Source of the DNA: Chryseobacterium elymi
GTDB taxonomy: Bacteria; Bacteroidota; Bacteroidia; Flavobacteriales; Weeksellaceae
Direction: 5' to 3'
Assembly (NCBI RefSeq): GCF_003385495.1
Contig: NZ_QNUH01000025.1
Coordinates: 1-44,032, forward strand
Length of the DNA: 44,032 nt
The notes below the pieces were generated by a model. It was given only the letters and a program-made list of their open reading frames with translations. It was not told the DNA's origin and did no database searches. Positions within the stretch are counted from its first letter, which is position 1; the number at the start of each line of letters is the position of its first letter. The position numbers and the translations under genes were made by a program. This document shows positions 33,892 to 42,594 of this stretch, piece by piece.

Positions 33892-35118
33892 GTGAAATTA
33901 ATTAGCATATATACGGGTTCTTTTAAAGGACTCTCAGAAGAAAGCTGGATGCTGGCGCTGGTCATGCTCATCAATCGTGCAGGTTCTATGGTACTTCCGT
34001 TTTTGGGAGTGTACATGACGGGGCATCTTCATTTTAGTATTGAAAACTCAGGGATTATTCTCAGCTTTTTCGGATTAGGTTCCGTATTGGGCTCATGGTT
34101 GGGAGGATTAATTACCGATAAAATCGGAGAGTACCGTGTTCAGAGCCTGAGCCTGCTTCTGAGTGTGCCTTTGTTCTGCCTGATTCCGCTTTTTAAAACA
34201 GAGGTGGGGCTGGCTGCTATTATTCTGATCCAAAGTATCGTGAGCGAGACTTTTCGTCCTGCCAACTCGGTAGCCATTACAAAATATGCTAAACCTGAAA
34301 ATATCACCAGGGCTTTTTCGCTCAATCGGATGGCGGTTAACCTGGGGTTTTCTATAGGACCTGCACTGGGAGGTATACTTTCCGCTATTTCTTATGAATT
34401 TTTATTTTTCAGTAATGCCCTGGCTGCATTACTGGCAGGATTAATGTATATCCGCTTCTTCGGAAAACGGAATAAGCTGGCCTCCCTGAAGCCGAAAAAA
34501 GTAAAAGAAGCCATTGCCGTTAGAAAAGAAAATTCTCCATACCGCGACGGAAAATTCCTGCTTTACAGTTTCTTTTGTATGCTGTTCGCCATCTGTTTTT
34601 TCCAGTTATTCAGTACACTCACTATTTTTTATAAGGATACTGCGCATCTGAGCCAGCAGAGTATCGGTTATATTCTTGGATATAGCGGTTTCCTGATTGT
34701 ACTTCTGGAGATGGGCTTTGTACAGATCGCGGAAAAATATTTCAACCTTGCCTTTACTTTGTTCATAGGGACTATATTATGTGGGGTTTCTTATGCAATG
34801 CTGGCTTTTGATCATTCCATTCTTACCCTTGTTGTTTCTATGACATTGCTGTGTATTGGCGAGATCTGGACACTTCCGTTTATATCTACCATAACCGCTC
34901 TGCGTTCAGGGGAGAATAACAAAGGTGCTTATATGGGAATGAACGGAATAGCCGTTGCTTTAGCTTTTATTATTACACCGTATCTGGGAACCATGACTGC
35001 AGATAAACTGGGCTTCAATACTTTGTGGATAGGAACCGGAGTATTAGCTGTGGGCATTGCTGCAGGATTTTATTTTGTGATTCCGTGGATGCTTAAAAAA
35101 AGAGAAATTAAACGTTAA
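33892..35118 (+). CDS. Major facilitator superfamily transporter
   Basis: 408 residues from a GTG start; the next ATG (33949) would cut into the first membrane helix. Twelve hydrophobic helices are visible, with the motif A-like loop GSWLGGLITDKIGEYRVQ between helices 2 and 3 and a longer charged loop near 195-215 between the two halves. It resembles drug- or solute-exporting members of the superfamily. A TonB-dependent receptor gene follows 60 bp downstream on the same strand with its own possible promoter; a joint role in handling one compound is only a suggestion. Confidence 0.85.
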   Translation: MKLISIYTGSFKGLSEESWMLALVMLINRAGSMVLPFLGVYMTGHLHFSIENSGIILSFFGLGSVLGSWLGGLITDKIGEYRVQSLSLLLSVPLFCLIPLFKTEVGLAAIILIQSIVSETFRPANSVAITKYAKPENITRAFSLNRMAVNLGFSIGPALGGILSAISYEFLFFSNALAALLAGLMYIRFFGKRNKLASLKPKKVKEAIAVRKENSPYRDGKFLLYSFFCMLFAICFFQLFSTLTIFYKDTAHLSQQSIGYILGYSGFLIVLLEMGFVQIAEKYFNLAFTLFIGTILCGVSYAMLAFDHSILTLVVSMTLLCIGEIWTLPFISTITALRSGENNKGAYMGMNGIAVALAFIITPYLGTMTADKLGFNTLWIGTGVLAVGIAAGFYFVIPWMLKKREIKR

Positions 35119-35165
35119 AAGTTGCGGGTTTTTACCCTATGTATATAAATTACAGTAAACTTTGC

Positions 35166-35173
35166 TAGCTTTG
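35166..35173 (+). promoter_or_regulatory. Candidate -7 box of the TonB-dependent receptor gene
   Basis: TAGCTTTG is an exact TAnnTTTG match very close to the ATG at 35179; transcription from it would give almost no leader. A second near-match, TAAACTTTG, lies at 35156-35164. Confidence 0.35.
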
Positions 35174-35178
35174 TGCTG

Positions 35179-37209
35179 ATGACGAGATTATCAGCATTCT
35201 TTTTTATTCTCACTGTGTCGTTTTTCTTTTCGCAGAAAAAGGATACTGCTGTTCTGATATCTGAGGTTAAAATTGATGCGTATAAGAAACCGGTTCTCTT
35301 TATGACCTCTACGAAATCCGTTGCCGTTGTTTCTGAAAATCTTCTGGGGCAGAATCCTCCGGAAAGACTTCTGGAAGCTGTCAATCAAATTGCGGGAGCC
35401 AGAATGGAAGAGCGCTCACCAGCCAGCTACAGGATATCAATCCGTGGAAGCACCCTGAGATCTCCTTTTGGCGTACGGAATATCAAAGTCTATCTTGACG
35501 ATTTCATTTTATCTGATGCTTCCGGGAATACTTATTTTAATATCATATCCCCGAAGCTTATTAACAGGATGGAGATCTATAAAGGCCCGGAAAGTGGAGA
35601 TTACGGAGCTGTGACCGGTGGAACGGTGCTTTTGCAAACCAGAAGGACTGATCATTTGTCTGCCGGAGTTGAAATAGGAAGTTACGGAACTTTTGAGCAG
35701 CATCTTGATGTTGCCCGCCAAGAAGGAAAAAATTTCTTTGAGCTTTTTCAAAATTATTACCAGACAGACTCTTACCGTGAGCAGTCGGCTGTAAAGAGGC
35801 AACAGATCTATGTTAAAGACCGTTTTACGTATGCTCCCAGAGCTTCATTAAATGCGATCTTATTGCTTTCCGATCTGGATTATGAGACTCCGGGCGGATT
35901 AACCCTAAACCAGATGGAATCCGACAGGAAACAGGCGAGACCTTCTGCCGGCGGGTTTCCGGGTGCTAAGGAACAGCATGCAGGAATCCGTAATAAAATG
36001 ATTTTAGCAGGAATTTCGCACGAAACGGCTATTAGCTCATATTTTTCGCACTTTCTTTTAGTACAGGGTTCTTATGTAGATTTTAAAAATCCTTTCATCA
36101 CGAATTTTGAAAACAGGTTTGAAAGGAATTTTGCAGTGAGGACTCATTTTAATTTTGAAAAAAACTGGAACAGTATATCCTTGGCGTTGAGGGTAGGGTT
36201 TGAGGGCGGGAATCAAAATATTCTGGTTAAGAATTATAACAACAATAAAGGAATACCGGGCAGCCCTCAGAATTTTGATCAGCTAAAAAATAAGTCCGGC
36301 TTTTATTTTCTGTCACAAAAACTGAATTTTAATAAAAAGCTCTTTACCGATATTTCGATAGGCTTAAATTCAAATTCCTATGAATGGGAGAGGATGTATC
36401 CGGTTTCGGAAGAGGGTAGGGTGAAATTTAAAGAACAGTGGCTTCCGAACTTTGGAGTTACTTATCTGCTGGGAAAAGGTTTTTCGATAAGAGGGAAAAT
36501 CGGAAAAGGAAATTCAGCTCCTACAAGTGAAGAAATCCGGTCTTCCAACCAGGAGTTTAATGTTAATCTTGTTCCTGAATACGGCTGGAATAAAGAGGTT
36601 GGTATAAGAAAGCAGTTTGGAAATATTATTTTTATTGAAGGGAGTTATTTTGATTTCAGAATGAAAGATGCTATTGTACGAAGGCAAAATGAAAGCGGGC
36701 AGGAATATTTTGCCAATCAGGGGAACATCACCCAGAAAGGGGTGGAAGTTCTTTTAGAGTCTAAAAATTTTCATCTTAAAAATGAAATATTCAGCAGCTT
36801 TAAGTTCCGGTTTTCCGGAAGCTTCTATGATTTTAAATTCAGAAATTACCAACAGCTGGAGAATGATTTTTCAGGAAATGAGGTTACAGGAGTACCGGAC
36901 ACAACGGTAAACAGCTTATTCAATTTTGTTTTTTTCAAAAAGCTTAGTGTAGACTATTCTCATTACTATATCTCAAAAATACCTTTGAACGATGCCAATT
37001 CTGTCTGGTCAAAACCAAGCCTGATAAGCAATATCAGGTTAGGATTTCCAATACAGATTGATGGTGCAAAGCTGAATGTACATCTGCAGATTCAGAACCT
37101 TTACAATACGGATTACGTTGCCGGTTTTGATATCAATGCTTTTGGAAGCCGTTTCTATAATCCTGCTGCAAAAAGGAATTTTATCTTCGGAGCCCATGTT
37201 GAATTTTAA
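35179..37209 (+). CDS. TonB-dependent outer-membrane receptor
   Basis: The ATG at 35179 gives 676 residues with a signal peptide (hydrophobic residues 5-17, ending FFFSQ). The plug domain (about 35-160) includes LEAVNQIAGARMEE, SIRGSTLRSPFGVRN, VYLDDF and EIYKGPESGDYGAVTGGTVL. The rest is a 22-strand-type barrel ending in the aromatic FIFGAHVEF terminus expected for Bam recognition. There is no SusC-type N-terminal carboxypeptidase-like domain, so a metal chelate or cofactor is more likely than a glycan. No SusD or iron-uptake gene is adjacent, and the substrate is unknown. Confidence 0.9.
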   Translation: MTRLSAFFFILTVSFFFSQKKDTAVLISEVKIDAYKKPVLFMTSTKSVAVVSENLLGQNPPERLLEAVNQIAGARMEERSPASYRISIRGSTLRSPFGVRNIKVYLDDFILSDASGNTYFNIISPKLINRMEIYKGPESGDYGAVTGGTVLLQTRRTDHLSAGVEIGSYGTFEQHLDVARQEGKNFFELFQNYYQTDSYREQSAVKRQQIYVKDRFTYAPRASLNAILLLSDLDYETPGGLTLNQMESDRKQARPSAGGFPGAKEQHAGIRNKMILAGISHETAISSYFSHFLLVQGSYVDFKNPFITNFENRFERNFAVRTHFNFEKNWNSISLALRVGFEGGNQNILVKNYNNNKGIPGSPQNFDQLKNKSGFYFLSQKLNFNKKLFTDISIGLNSNSYEWERMYPVSEEGRVKFKEQWLPNFGVTYLLGKGFSIRGKIGKGNSAPTSEEIRSSNQEFNVNLVPEYGWNKEVGIRKQFGNIIFIEGSYFDFRMKDAIVRRQNESGQEYFANQGNITQKGVEVLLESKNFHLKNEIFSSFKFRFSGSFYDFKFRNYQQLENDFSGNEVTGVPDTTVNSLFNFVFFKKLSVDYSHYYISKIPLNDANSVWSKPSLISNIRLGFPIQIDGAKLNVHLQIQNLYNTDYVAGFDINAFGSRFYNPAAKRNFIFGAHVEF

Positions 37210-37266
37210 CAGACTGTCATTACGTCAGAATTTGCAAAAATTGAATTAAAATCAACAAAGTGATAA

Positions 37267-38232
37267 TTACTTCTTAGAAAGTATATTTCCAATAATCATC
37301 TGCGCATGAACGCGTGAGTTCTCAATAAACCAAAGGTGGGTATCCTTTCCTCCGCAGACAACACCGGCCAGATACAGATTCGGAACATTGGTTTCCATGG
37401 TTTCCGGATCGTATAATGGATTCAGACATTCGCCCTGCAGTTCCAGCCCGGAATTTCTTAAGAACTCGAAATCGGGAAGATAGCCGGTCATGGCAAGGAC
37501 AAAATCATTTTCAATTTCCCTAATCTGTCCGTTTTCATCTTTAAAAATGACAGAATTTTCGGTAATTTCTACTATTTCTGAGTTAAAATGAGCTTTGATG
37601 CTTCCTTCTGCAATTCTGTTTTCAATGTCAGGTTTTACCCAGTATTTTACACTTTTGGAAATTTCGGAATGGCGGATGATCATAGTTACCTCGGCTCCTT
37701 TCCGGTAAGTTTCCAGGGCTGCATCCACCGCAGAATTACTTGATCCTACGACCACGACTTTCTGCTTTGCATATGGGTAAGGTTCTGTATAATAATGTTT
37801 CACTTTCGGAAGATTTTCTCCCGGAATATTCATCAGATTCGGGATATCGTAGAATCCTGTGGAAATCACTACATTTCTGGCCTTATAAGCCGCTTTTGAG
37901 GTTTCAATATCAAAGATATCTCCGGTTTTGGAAACTTTCAGAACTTTTTCATAGAGATTGATATTGATGTTCCTCTGCCGGGCGATTCCCTGATAATACT
38001 CCAGGGCTTCCTGTCTTCCCGGTTTGGGGGCGGTAGAAATAAACGGGATACCGTCTATTTCCAGTTTTTCTGCCGTGGAGAAGAAACGCATATATAAAGG
38101 GTAATGATATAAGGAATTGACGATAGTTCCTTTTTCTATGATCAGGTAAGTGAGATTGTTTTTCTGGGCTTCAAGAGCACAGTTGAGACCAATAGGCCCG
38201 CCTCCGATAATAAGGATGTCTAAAATTTCCAT
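37267..38232 (-). CDS. ypdA: YpdA family bacillithiol disulfide reductase-like flavoprotein
   Basis: 321 residues. The N-terminal FAD site is IIGGGPIGLNCALEA (8-22). A second nucleotide fold starts at KVVVVGSSNSAVDAALE, where the SNSA variant marks YpdA and its kin. The C terminus LYLAGVVCGGKDTHLWFIEN is also typical. There is no CxxC thioredoxin-reductase motif. YpdA reduces bacillithiol disulfide with NADPH in Firmicutes; Bacteroidota also carry bacillithiol synthesis genes, but none is in this window. It is convergent with the receptor gene. Confidence 0.88.
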   Translation of the reverse strand: MEILDILIIGGGPIGLNCALEAQKNNLTYLIIEKGTIVNSLYHYPLYMRFFSTAEKLEIDGIPFISTAPKPGRQEALEYYQGIARQRNININLYEKVLKVSKTGDIFDIETSKAAYKARNVVISTGFYDIPNLMNIPGENLPKVKHYYTEPYPYAKQKVVVVGSSNSAVDAALETYRKGAEVTMIIRHSEISKSVKYWVKPDIENRIAEGSIKAHFNSEIVEITENSVIFKDENGQIREIENDFVLAMTGYLPDFEFLRNSGLELQGECLNPLYDPETMETNVPNLYLAGVVCGGKDTHLWFIENSRVHAQMIIGNILSKK

Positions 38233-38351
38233 AGAACAAATTTACTTAAAAACCACTATATTAATCGAAAAACCAGCAACAGAACTTATCTATCATAAGT
38301 ATTGTATTGGCATCAGTTTTGGTGTTTTTTATGAATTAAAAAATTGAAAAG

Positions 38352-38996
38352 ATGAAAAACTTCATTATTCCAGTATTGTCATTAGCCTTGTTAGCGGCTT
38401 GTAAGAAAAACCCGGAAAAACCTGTTCCGAATGTGATAGATTCTATGGCTCAGGCCAGGGAAAAGAATATGGAGACGGCAGTGCAGAAGAAAAAAACGGA
38501 TGAGATAGCCGTAAAGGCAGCTAATGATGGGATTCTGCAGGCTTTGAAAAGTAAAGATTATAAAGCTTTTGCAACATTTATTCATCCGGAAAAAGGAATC
38601 AGCTTTTCAATGTATGGATTTGTTAACCCAAAAGAAGATATGCATTTTTCCAAAGCTGATTTTGAAAAATTCCAGCCGACAAAGACGGTATTTACATGGG
38701 GCGCTCAGGATGGCTCAGGAGATCCGTATAAAGCAACCATCAAGGATTATTTTGCAAAATGGGTTTTCTCCAAAGATTTTACCACTGCACAGTATTCATT
38801 AAATAAATTCCAGGCTGGCGGAAATTCACTGAATAATGTAAAGGAAATATATCCCGGTAAAGATTTTACCGAAAACTATATAAAAGGTACCGAAAAGAAT
38901 GGCGAAATGGATTGGAAGACTATCCGTTTTGTTTTTGAGGAATTTCAAGGGAAACAATATCTGGTAGCCGTTGTCAATGACCAGTGGACGATTTAA
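38352..38996 (+). CDS. Predicted lipoprotein of unknown function
   Basis: 214 residues with a lipoprotein signal: residues 1-16 are hydrophobic and end in the lipobox LLAAC (C17), followed by lysines. A charged helix (about 27-60) is followed by a domain with a pattern like NTF2-type folds: ILQALKSKDYKAFATFIHPEKGISFSM (given in part), then beta strands to FVFEEFQGKQYLVAVVNDQW. No family is recognised with confidence. It is a single gene after the divergent ypdA, with an intergenic region of 119 bp. Confidence 0.72.
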   Translation: MKNFIIPVLSLALLAACKKNPEKPVPNVIDSMAQAREKNMETAVQKKKTDEIAVKAANDGILQALKSKDYKAFATFIHPEKGISFSMYGFVNPKEDMHFSKADFEKFQPTKTVFTWGAQDGSGDPYKATIKDYFAKWVFSKDFTTAQYSLNKFQAGGNSLNNVKEIYPGKDFTENYIKGTEKNGEMDWKTIRFVFEEFQGKQYLVAVVNDQWTI

Positions 38997-39085
38997 GAAT
39001 ATTGTAAAACACTTTTATGGCTTTGCAGAACTTACATTGATAGCGTTGCTTTCCATAATTAGTTTTGCCATATTTTATAAAATCA

Positions 39086-39252
39086 TCACCAACACATTTG
39101 ATACATGAGTAAACTTTTACCTGTATAAGGATTCCAATTTTCTATTAAAAAACAAATAGAGTGACCCAACGATCACTCTATTCTATAAAATTAATAATAA
39201 TTATTTCTCGTTAAGTTCGATTAATAAAGAAAACCAACATTTTTGAAACATT
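39086..39252. repeat. 167-bp direct repeat D, copy 1
   Basis: Matches 39867-40033 with no length difference and roughly a dozen mismatches. It contains, on the minus strand, the last codons of an Rhs tail (GNVSKMLVFF), the stop, a terminator hairpin and the stub THVSNVLV. The two copies are offset by 781 bp. Confidence 0.85.
39155..39182 (-). terminator. Terminator in repeat D, copy 1
   Basis: Perfect 10-bp stem AATAGAGTGA/TCACTCTATT (39155-39164, 39173-39182) with an 8-base loop; on the minus strand TTTGTTTTTT follows. Confidence 0.85.
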
Positions 39253-39897
39253 ACCACTTCCTGTGTTAGCGTCAGGACGGGAATCGCCAGGCATACTAAA
39301 CTGATGCGGCTTCATCCCATCAGGATCTATAAAGCTTACAGGATTATTAAATGCATAGTTATACGGAGAATATCTTCTCATCTGCTCTGCCAATGGATCT
39401 ATCACACCCCATCTGCCAATATCAGCCATATACATTCTCGCTCCGTAATCTCCCCAGCCTGTTTCTTTCTGTAATTCTTTACCGTTGTATCCATAACTGT
39501 AAGCTGGATTTCCAGCTAAAACATTATAGCCTTCATGCTTTAATCCAAATGGATAATAATTGTTTTCTTCAAGAACTTCTGCGCCGCCATTCAGGTTCTT
39601 GGAGTAGCTTAAACGCACATTTCCCAAATGGTCTGTATAGCTGTAAATATACTTATTATTTTCAAAATTGTAATAGCCCTCAGCAGTCGGCATAAATTTC
39701 AATAATGCATTAGACATAGGATTAAGAAGGGTATCATCAGATTCATATTGAAAACCATCTAAATAATCTGTAATTTTACTTACTAAACTAAAATTTATCG
39801 GGTCTTTATAACTATAGATCTTTTTAAGCTTTGTGCCATCTGCGTTTGTTCCGCCTACTTTTTTGTTCACCAACACATTTGATACATGAGTAAACTT
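39211..39897 (-). pseudogene. Orphan Rhs core fragment with short tail (cassette 4)
   Basis: The frame opens after a stop at 39898-39900; the first usable start is a GTG at 39876, giving 221 residues. It holds only the end of an Rhs/YD-repeat protein: YSYTDHLGNVRLSYS, NNYYPFGLKHEGYN, YGYNGKELQKETGWGDYGAR, MYMADIGRWGVIDPLAEQ, YNYAFNNPVSFIDPDG. The tip after DPDG is about 35 residues, too short for a usual toxin domain, and ends inside repeat D with SKMLVFFINRT. No signal or N-terminal shell is present, so it cannot be a full Rhs and is most likely a displaced end. No immunity gene follows it. Confidence 0.8.
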
Positions 39898-40033
39898 TTA
39901 CCTGCATAAGGATTCCAATTTTCTGTTAAAAAACAAATAGAGTGACCAAACGATCACTCTATTCTATAAAATTATTGCTTATTATTTCTCGTTAATATTG
40001 ATTAGTAAAGAAAACCAACATTTTTGAAACATT
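39867..40033. repeat. 167-bp direct repeat D, copy 2
   Basis: Second copy, carrying the tail remnant GNVSKMLVFFTNQY with a stop at 39992-39994 and the same terminator hairpin. It joins the end of cassette 3 to the head of cassette 4. Confidence 0.85.
39936..39963 (-). terminator. Terminator in repeat D, copy 2
   Basis: Same 10-bp stem AATAGAGTGA/TCACTCTATT (39936-39945, 39954-39963) and minus-strand T tract; it ends the cassette 3 transcript. Confidence 0.85.
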
Positions 40034-40049
40034 GCCCATAATACAAATT

Positions 40050-40574
40050 TCAATTATTTTGATACTCTTTATATGAATCTAAAATACTTTTTTTTAAATC
40101 ATCAAATGAACAAGATAAATAAGTACTATTTAATAATATTGGAGTGTGATATTTTTTATAATTAAAATTTAAAACCCATTTTTTTAATCCCTTTTTTTGC
40201 TTTATATATTGTTGTGGATTATCAACGAAAACTTTAAGATGAGGAACATTATTAATATTATATTCTTCAATTTTAATAATATCTTTCCAACTGATATTAG
40301 GATAATCCAACATGTTAATTTTATCACTTATACCTTTGCTATTAATAGAAAATATAGCATTTCGGTCAAATAATTTACTTCCTAATTGATAAATACAATA
40401 TGTTGAAATAATTATATTAATTATTCCAGCTATAAAAATAACCATCCCATTACGAAATAAAAAACTGGAATATTTGGTTGGATTCATAATAAGAAATACT
40501 CCCAACATTAGTATTAAAATCATAACTACAATAATAAGAGAAAGCTTTAAGCTATTTTTTTTTATATTTTTCAT
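40050..40574 (-). CDS. Membrane immunity candidate, STM3941-like
   Basis: 174 residues: a basic start, two transmembrane helices (about 11-30 and 43-64), then a soluble domain with ISWKDIIKIEEYNINNVPHLKVFVDNP (given in part) and a repeated-lysine loop, the layout of the STM3941 family, small two-helix proteins often placed after Rhs tips. It starts 6 bp after the cassette 3 Rhs tip ends, the normal place of a cognate immunity gene. A membrane protein would suit a membrane-inserting toxin. It is much richer in AT than the core genes. The family name is from memory of its pattern. Confidence 0.65.
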   Translation of the reverse strand: MKNIKKNSLKLSLIIVVMILILMLGVFLIMNPTKYSSFLFRNGMVIFIAGIINIIISTYCIYQLGSKLFDRNAIFSINSKGISDKINMLDYPNISWKDIIKIEEYNINNVPHLKVFVDNPQQYIKQKKGLKKWVLNFNYKKYHTPILLNSTYLSCSFDDLKKSILDSYKEYQNN

Positions 40575-40580
40575 AATTTA

Positions 40581-41702
40581 TTATTCATACATTTTTTCTA
40601 CAGATCTCGAGGCAATCTCACCATAAATATATCCTACCCCAAATCCTAAACCAATACCTAAAACTGTTCCTAAACCAGGTACAGGGAAAAGAGTTTCTAT
40701 ATATGCTCCAATTAGGGCACCTTCTGCTGCACCAACAAGTCCACCGATCGCTCCTGCAGTTGCAACCTGTGCTTTCTTACCAAATTTCCAGCCGTCTTCA
40801 TATATACCATAAGAAACTTCTCCAGCTGAAATTATATTTCCTACCATCCCTGCTCTTTCTGCATACTTTGTAAATTTTGCAGTTGTTCTAAGATAATCAC
40901 TTCTTAAACCTATTTGTGAATCTATAGCCCTCCCAGCATAACGAGTACTTCGTTGATTCCCTAAATTATCTATCCAATATCCACTATCATAAAGTGCTGT
41001 TCTTTGGTTAGCAATATATCCAAATCCACCCTCTGCTACTATTGAACTCCAATCAGCCATATTTTTATATGCTTCCCATGCTGGTCCATCTCCTACATAT
41101 TGTCTATGAGCTACTCCTAACTCCAGTTCTACATTTGCCTCGCCATTTATTAAAGATCCGCTTGAGCTCATTGCTCCAGTCCAATATGTTAAATAACCAT
41201 TACTGTTTGTTATACTGCTTGTATTCCCTGCCATTAAATCTCTATAAGCCTGTGTTTGCCCAAAAGTTGAAGTTCCACCTCCGCCTTGATCCCCACTTGC
41301 AAACCCGAAAGCAGCATAATTGGTAGATCCAAAAGAGCCGTTTCCATATAATAAGGTTGTATTGCGGTCAAAATCTCCGTTGAAAGCAGAATGTTCTCCA
41401 TAAAAACTCCTTGGGTTATAGGGTGCTCTTCCGTCAGGATCTACAAAATTAACCGGATTATTGAAGGCATAATTATACGGGGAATGCCTTCTCATCTGCT
41501 CAGCTAATGGATCTATTACTCCCCATCTGCCAATATCAGCCATATACATTCTGGCTCCGTAATCACTCCAGCCGGTTTCTTTCTGCAGCTCTTTGCCATT
41601 GTACTGGTATTGATAAGCTGGATTTCCTGATAAGGCATTATAACCGTCGTGTTTTAATCCAAACGCATAATAATTGTTTTCTTCAAGAGCTTCTGCACTG
41701 TC
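40581..41702 (-). pseudogene. Orphan Rhs core with glycine-zipper membrane tip (cassette 3)
   Basis: Open from just after a stop at 41703-41705 to 40581; the first ATG (41549) gives 322 residues, and 51 further Rhs codons (AEALEENNYYAFGLKHDG and on) precede it without a start. Past the DPDG junction a 60-residue spacer (RAPYNPRSFYGEHSAF...) is shared with cassette 1, then the tip is unique. Its last 60 residues are two hydrophobic glycine-rich stretches (GAIGGLVGAAEGALIGAYI; GLGTVLGIGLGFGVGYIYG) that could insert in membranes. As it lacks the Rhs shell it is probably silent until recombined, though a shortened protein from 41549 is possible. Confidence 0.75.
41284..41477. repeat. 194-bp direct repeat E, copy 1 (Rhs junction and spacer)
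   Basis: Matches 43839-44032 without length change; the last 120 bp or so are identical, and differences gather near 41284 where the tips diverge. The match probably runs on beyond the window. Confidence 0.85.
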
Positions 41703-41800
41703 TTAGCAAAATCTATTTTAAATTAAAATTAGGGCATTGAAATCAATACCTAACTGTTTATAAACCTCTCAAATTAGAGAATATAAGAAGGATAAACTTT
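41606..41800. repeat. Direct repeat F, copy 1 (Rhs head plus hairpin leader)
   Basis: Resembles 42357-42555. Shared words are GATAAGCTGGATTTCCTGAT, TAATAATTGTT, and ATTAGGGCATTGAAATCAAT, offset by 749-757 bp. It holds the start of the cassette 3 Rhs frame and the upstream AT-rich spacer. Confidence 0.75.
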
Positions 41801-41856
41801 TCGTCCTAAAAAAGATAGCAACTTCAGTCATTTATTATTTTACCATTCATTAATTA

Positions 41857-42327
41857 TCATAAAAAATCATTCTTATAATATTTCAATCTACCTTCACTAT
41901 CTACGAATTTTAAAAACTTTTCTAAAATAGCTCCTTTTGTTTTAAAATTATCTTTTGCTTCTTTTAATGTCATATGATTTACATGACTATACTTAGATTC
42001 ATCCTTGCCTCCATCATCTTCCCAAAAGCATACTCTACAAATTTGATAATTTCCTTTTTCAAGAATTGTTTTGTAATTACAACAAGGGCATGTAAATAAT
42101 TCTTTTGGAGTACCATTAACATTAATTGATAATTGATACAATTTTTTGATTTTTTCCTCTATATATGATAATTTTATTCCAATATATCTATCTTTTATAT
42201 ATTCAAATAATTCTTCTTTATCAAACCCTTCCTCATCAGTCATTTTTTCACGTTCTTCAATTGTCATCTTTGAATAGTCATCTAATGATAATATATTTAT
42301 AGCTGAATTTAAATCTAATTCTATCAT
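41857..42327 (-). CDS. CPCC-motif cysteine-rich protein, orphan immunity type
   Basis: 156 residues. The C-terminal half has FTCPCCNYKT and QICRVCFWEDDG (a CxxC-CxxC zinc-like site), followed by SKYSHVNHMTLKEAKDNF, the pattern of the cysteine-rich CPCC family often found next to polymorphic toxins. The N-terminal half is charged and helical (MTIEEREKMTDEEGFDKEEL). It has no signal peptide, so it should be cytosolic. Its toxin is missing: only a broken Rhs head lies upstream (42353-42448). It may still protect against sibling strains carrying that toxin. Confidence 0.72.
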   Translation of the reverse strand: MIELDLNSAINILSLDDYSKMTIEEREKMTDEEGFDKEELFEYIKDRYIGIKLSYIEEKIKKLYQLSINVNGTPKELFTCPCCNYKTILEKGNYQICRVCFWEDDGGKDESKYSHVNHMTLKEAKDNFKTKGAILEKFLKFVDSEGRLKYYKNDFL

Positions 42328-42352
42328 AATTTATTTTATTAAAGTTGTTGCG

Positions 42353-42448
42353 GCATAATTGATAAGCTGGATTTCCTGATAAGTCATTATATATTCATAC
42401 TTTATCCGAATGCATAATAATTGTTCTCTTCAAAAACTTCTGCGTTGA
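42353..42448 (-). pseudogene. Degraded Rhs head remnant (cassette 2)
   Basis: On the minus strand it encodes AEVFEENNYYAFG and then breaks, with stop codons and a frame change before SGNPAYQ-like sequence. It matches the start of the cassette 3 frame at 41606-41700. The rest of the core and its tip are gone, so the CPCC gene follows directly. Confidence 0.7.
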
Positions 42449-42555
42449 CACTTGAGTAGTTAAAGTGACTTATTTTAATTAAAAATTAGGGCATTGAAAT
42501 CAATACCCTAATTATTATAAAATTCTCTCAAATTAGAGGATATAAAAAGTATAAA
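42357..42555. repeat. Direct repeat F, copy 2, with an AATTAGGG hairpin
   Basis: Second copy of repeat F. It includes a long inverted repeat, AATTAGGG (42484-42491) with CCCTAATT (42506-42513), extended inward by ATT/AAT pairs after one mismatch. It may end the transcript of cassette 1, though the T tract is poor. Confidence 0.7.
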
Positions 42556-42594
42556 ATTTCATCCTATAATAAGGAAGTAACTCCAACGCTGAAT

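Noticed and set aside
39867..39900. Transposon ends at repeat D
   Set aside because: The repeats are direct, carry Rhs tail codons and a terminator, and there is no transposase gene or inverted terminal pair nearby.
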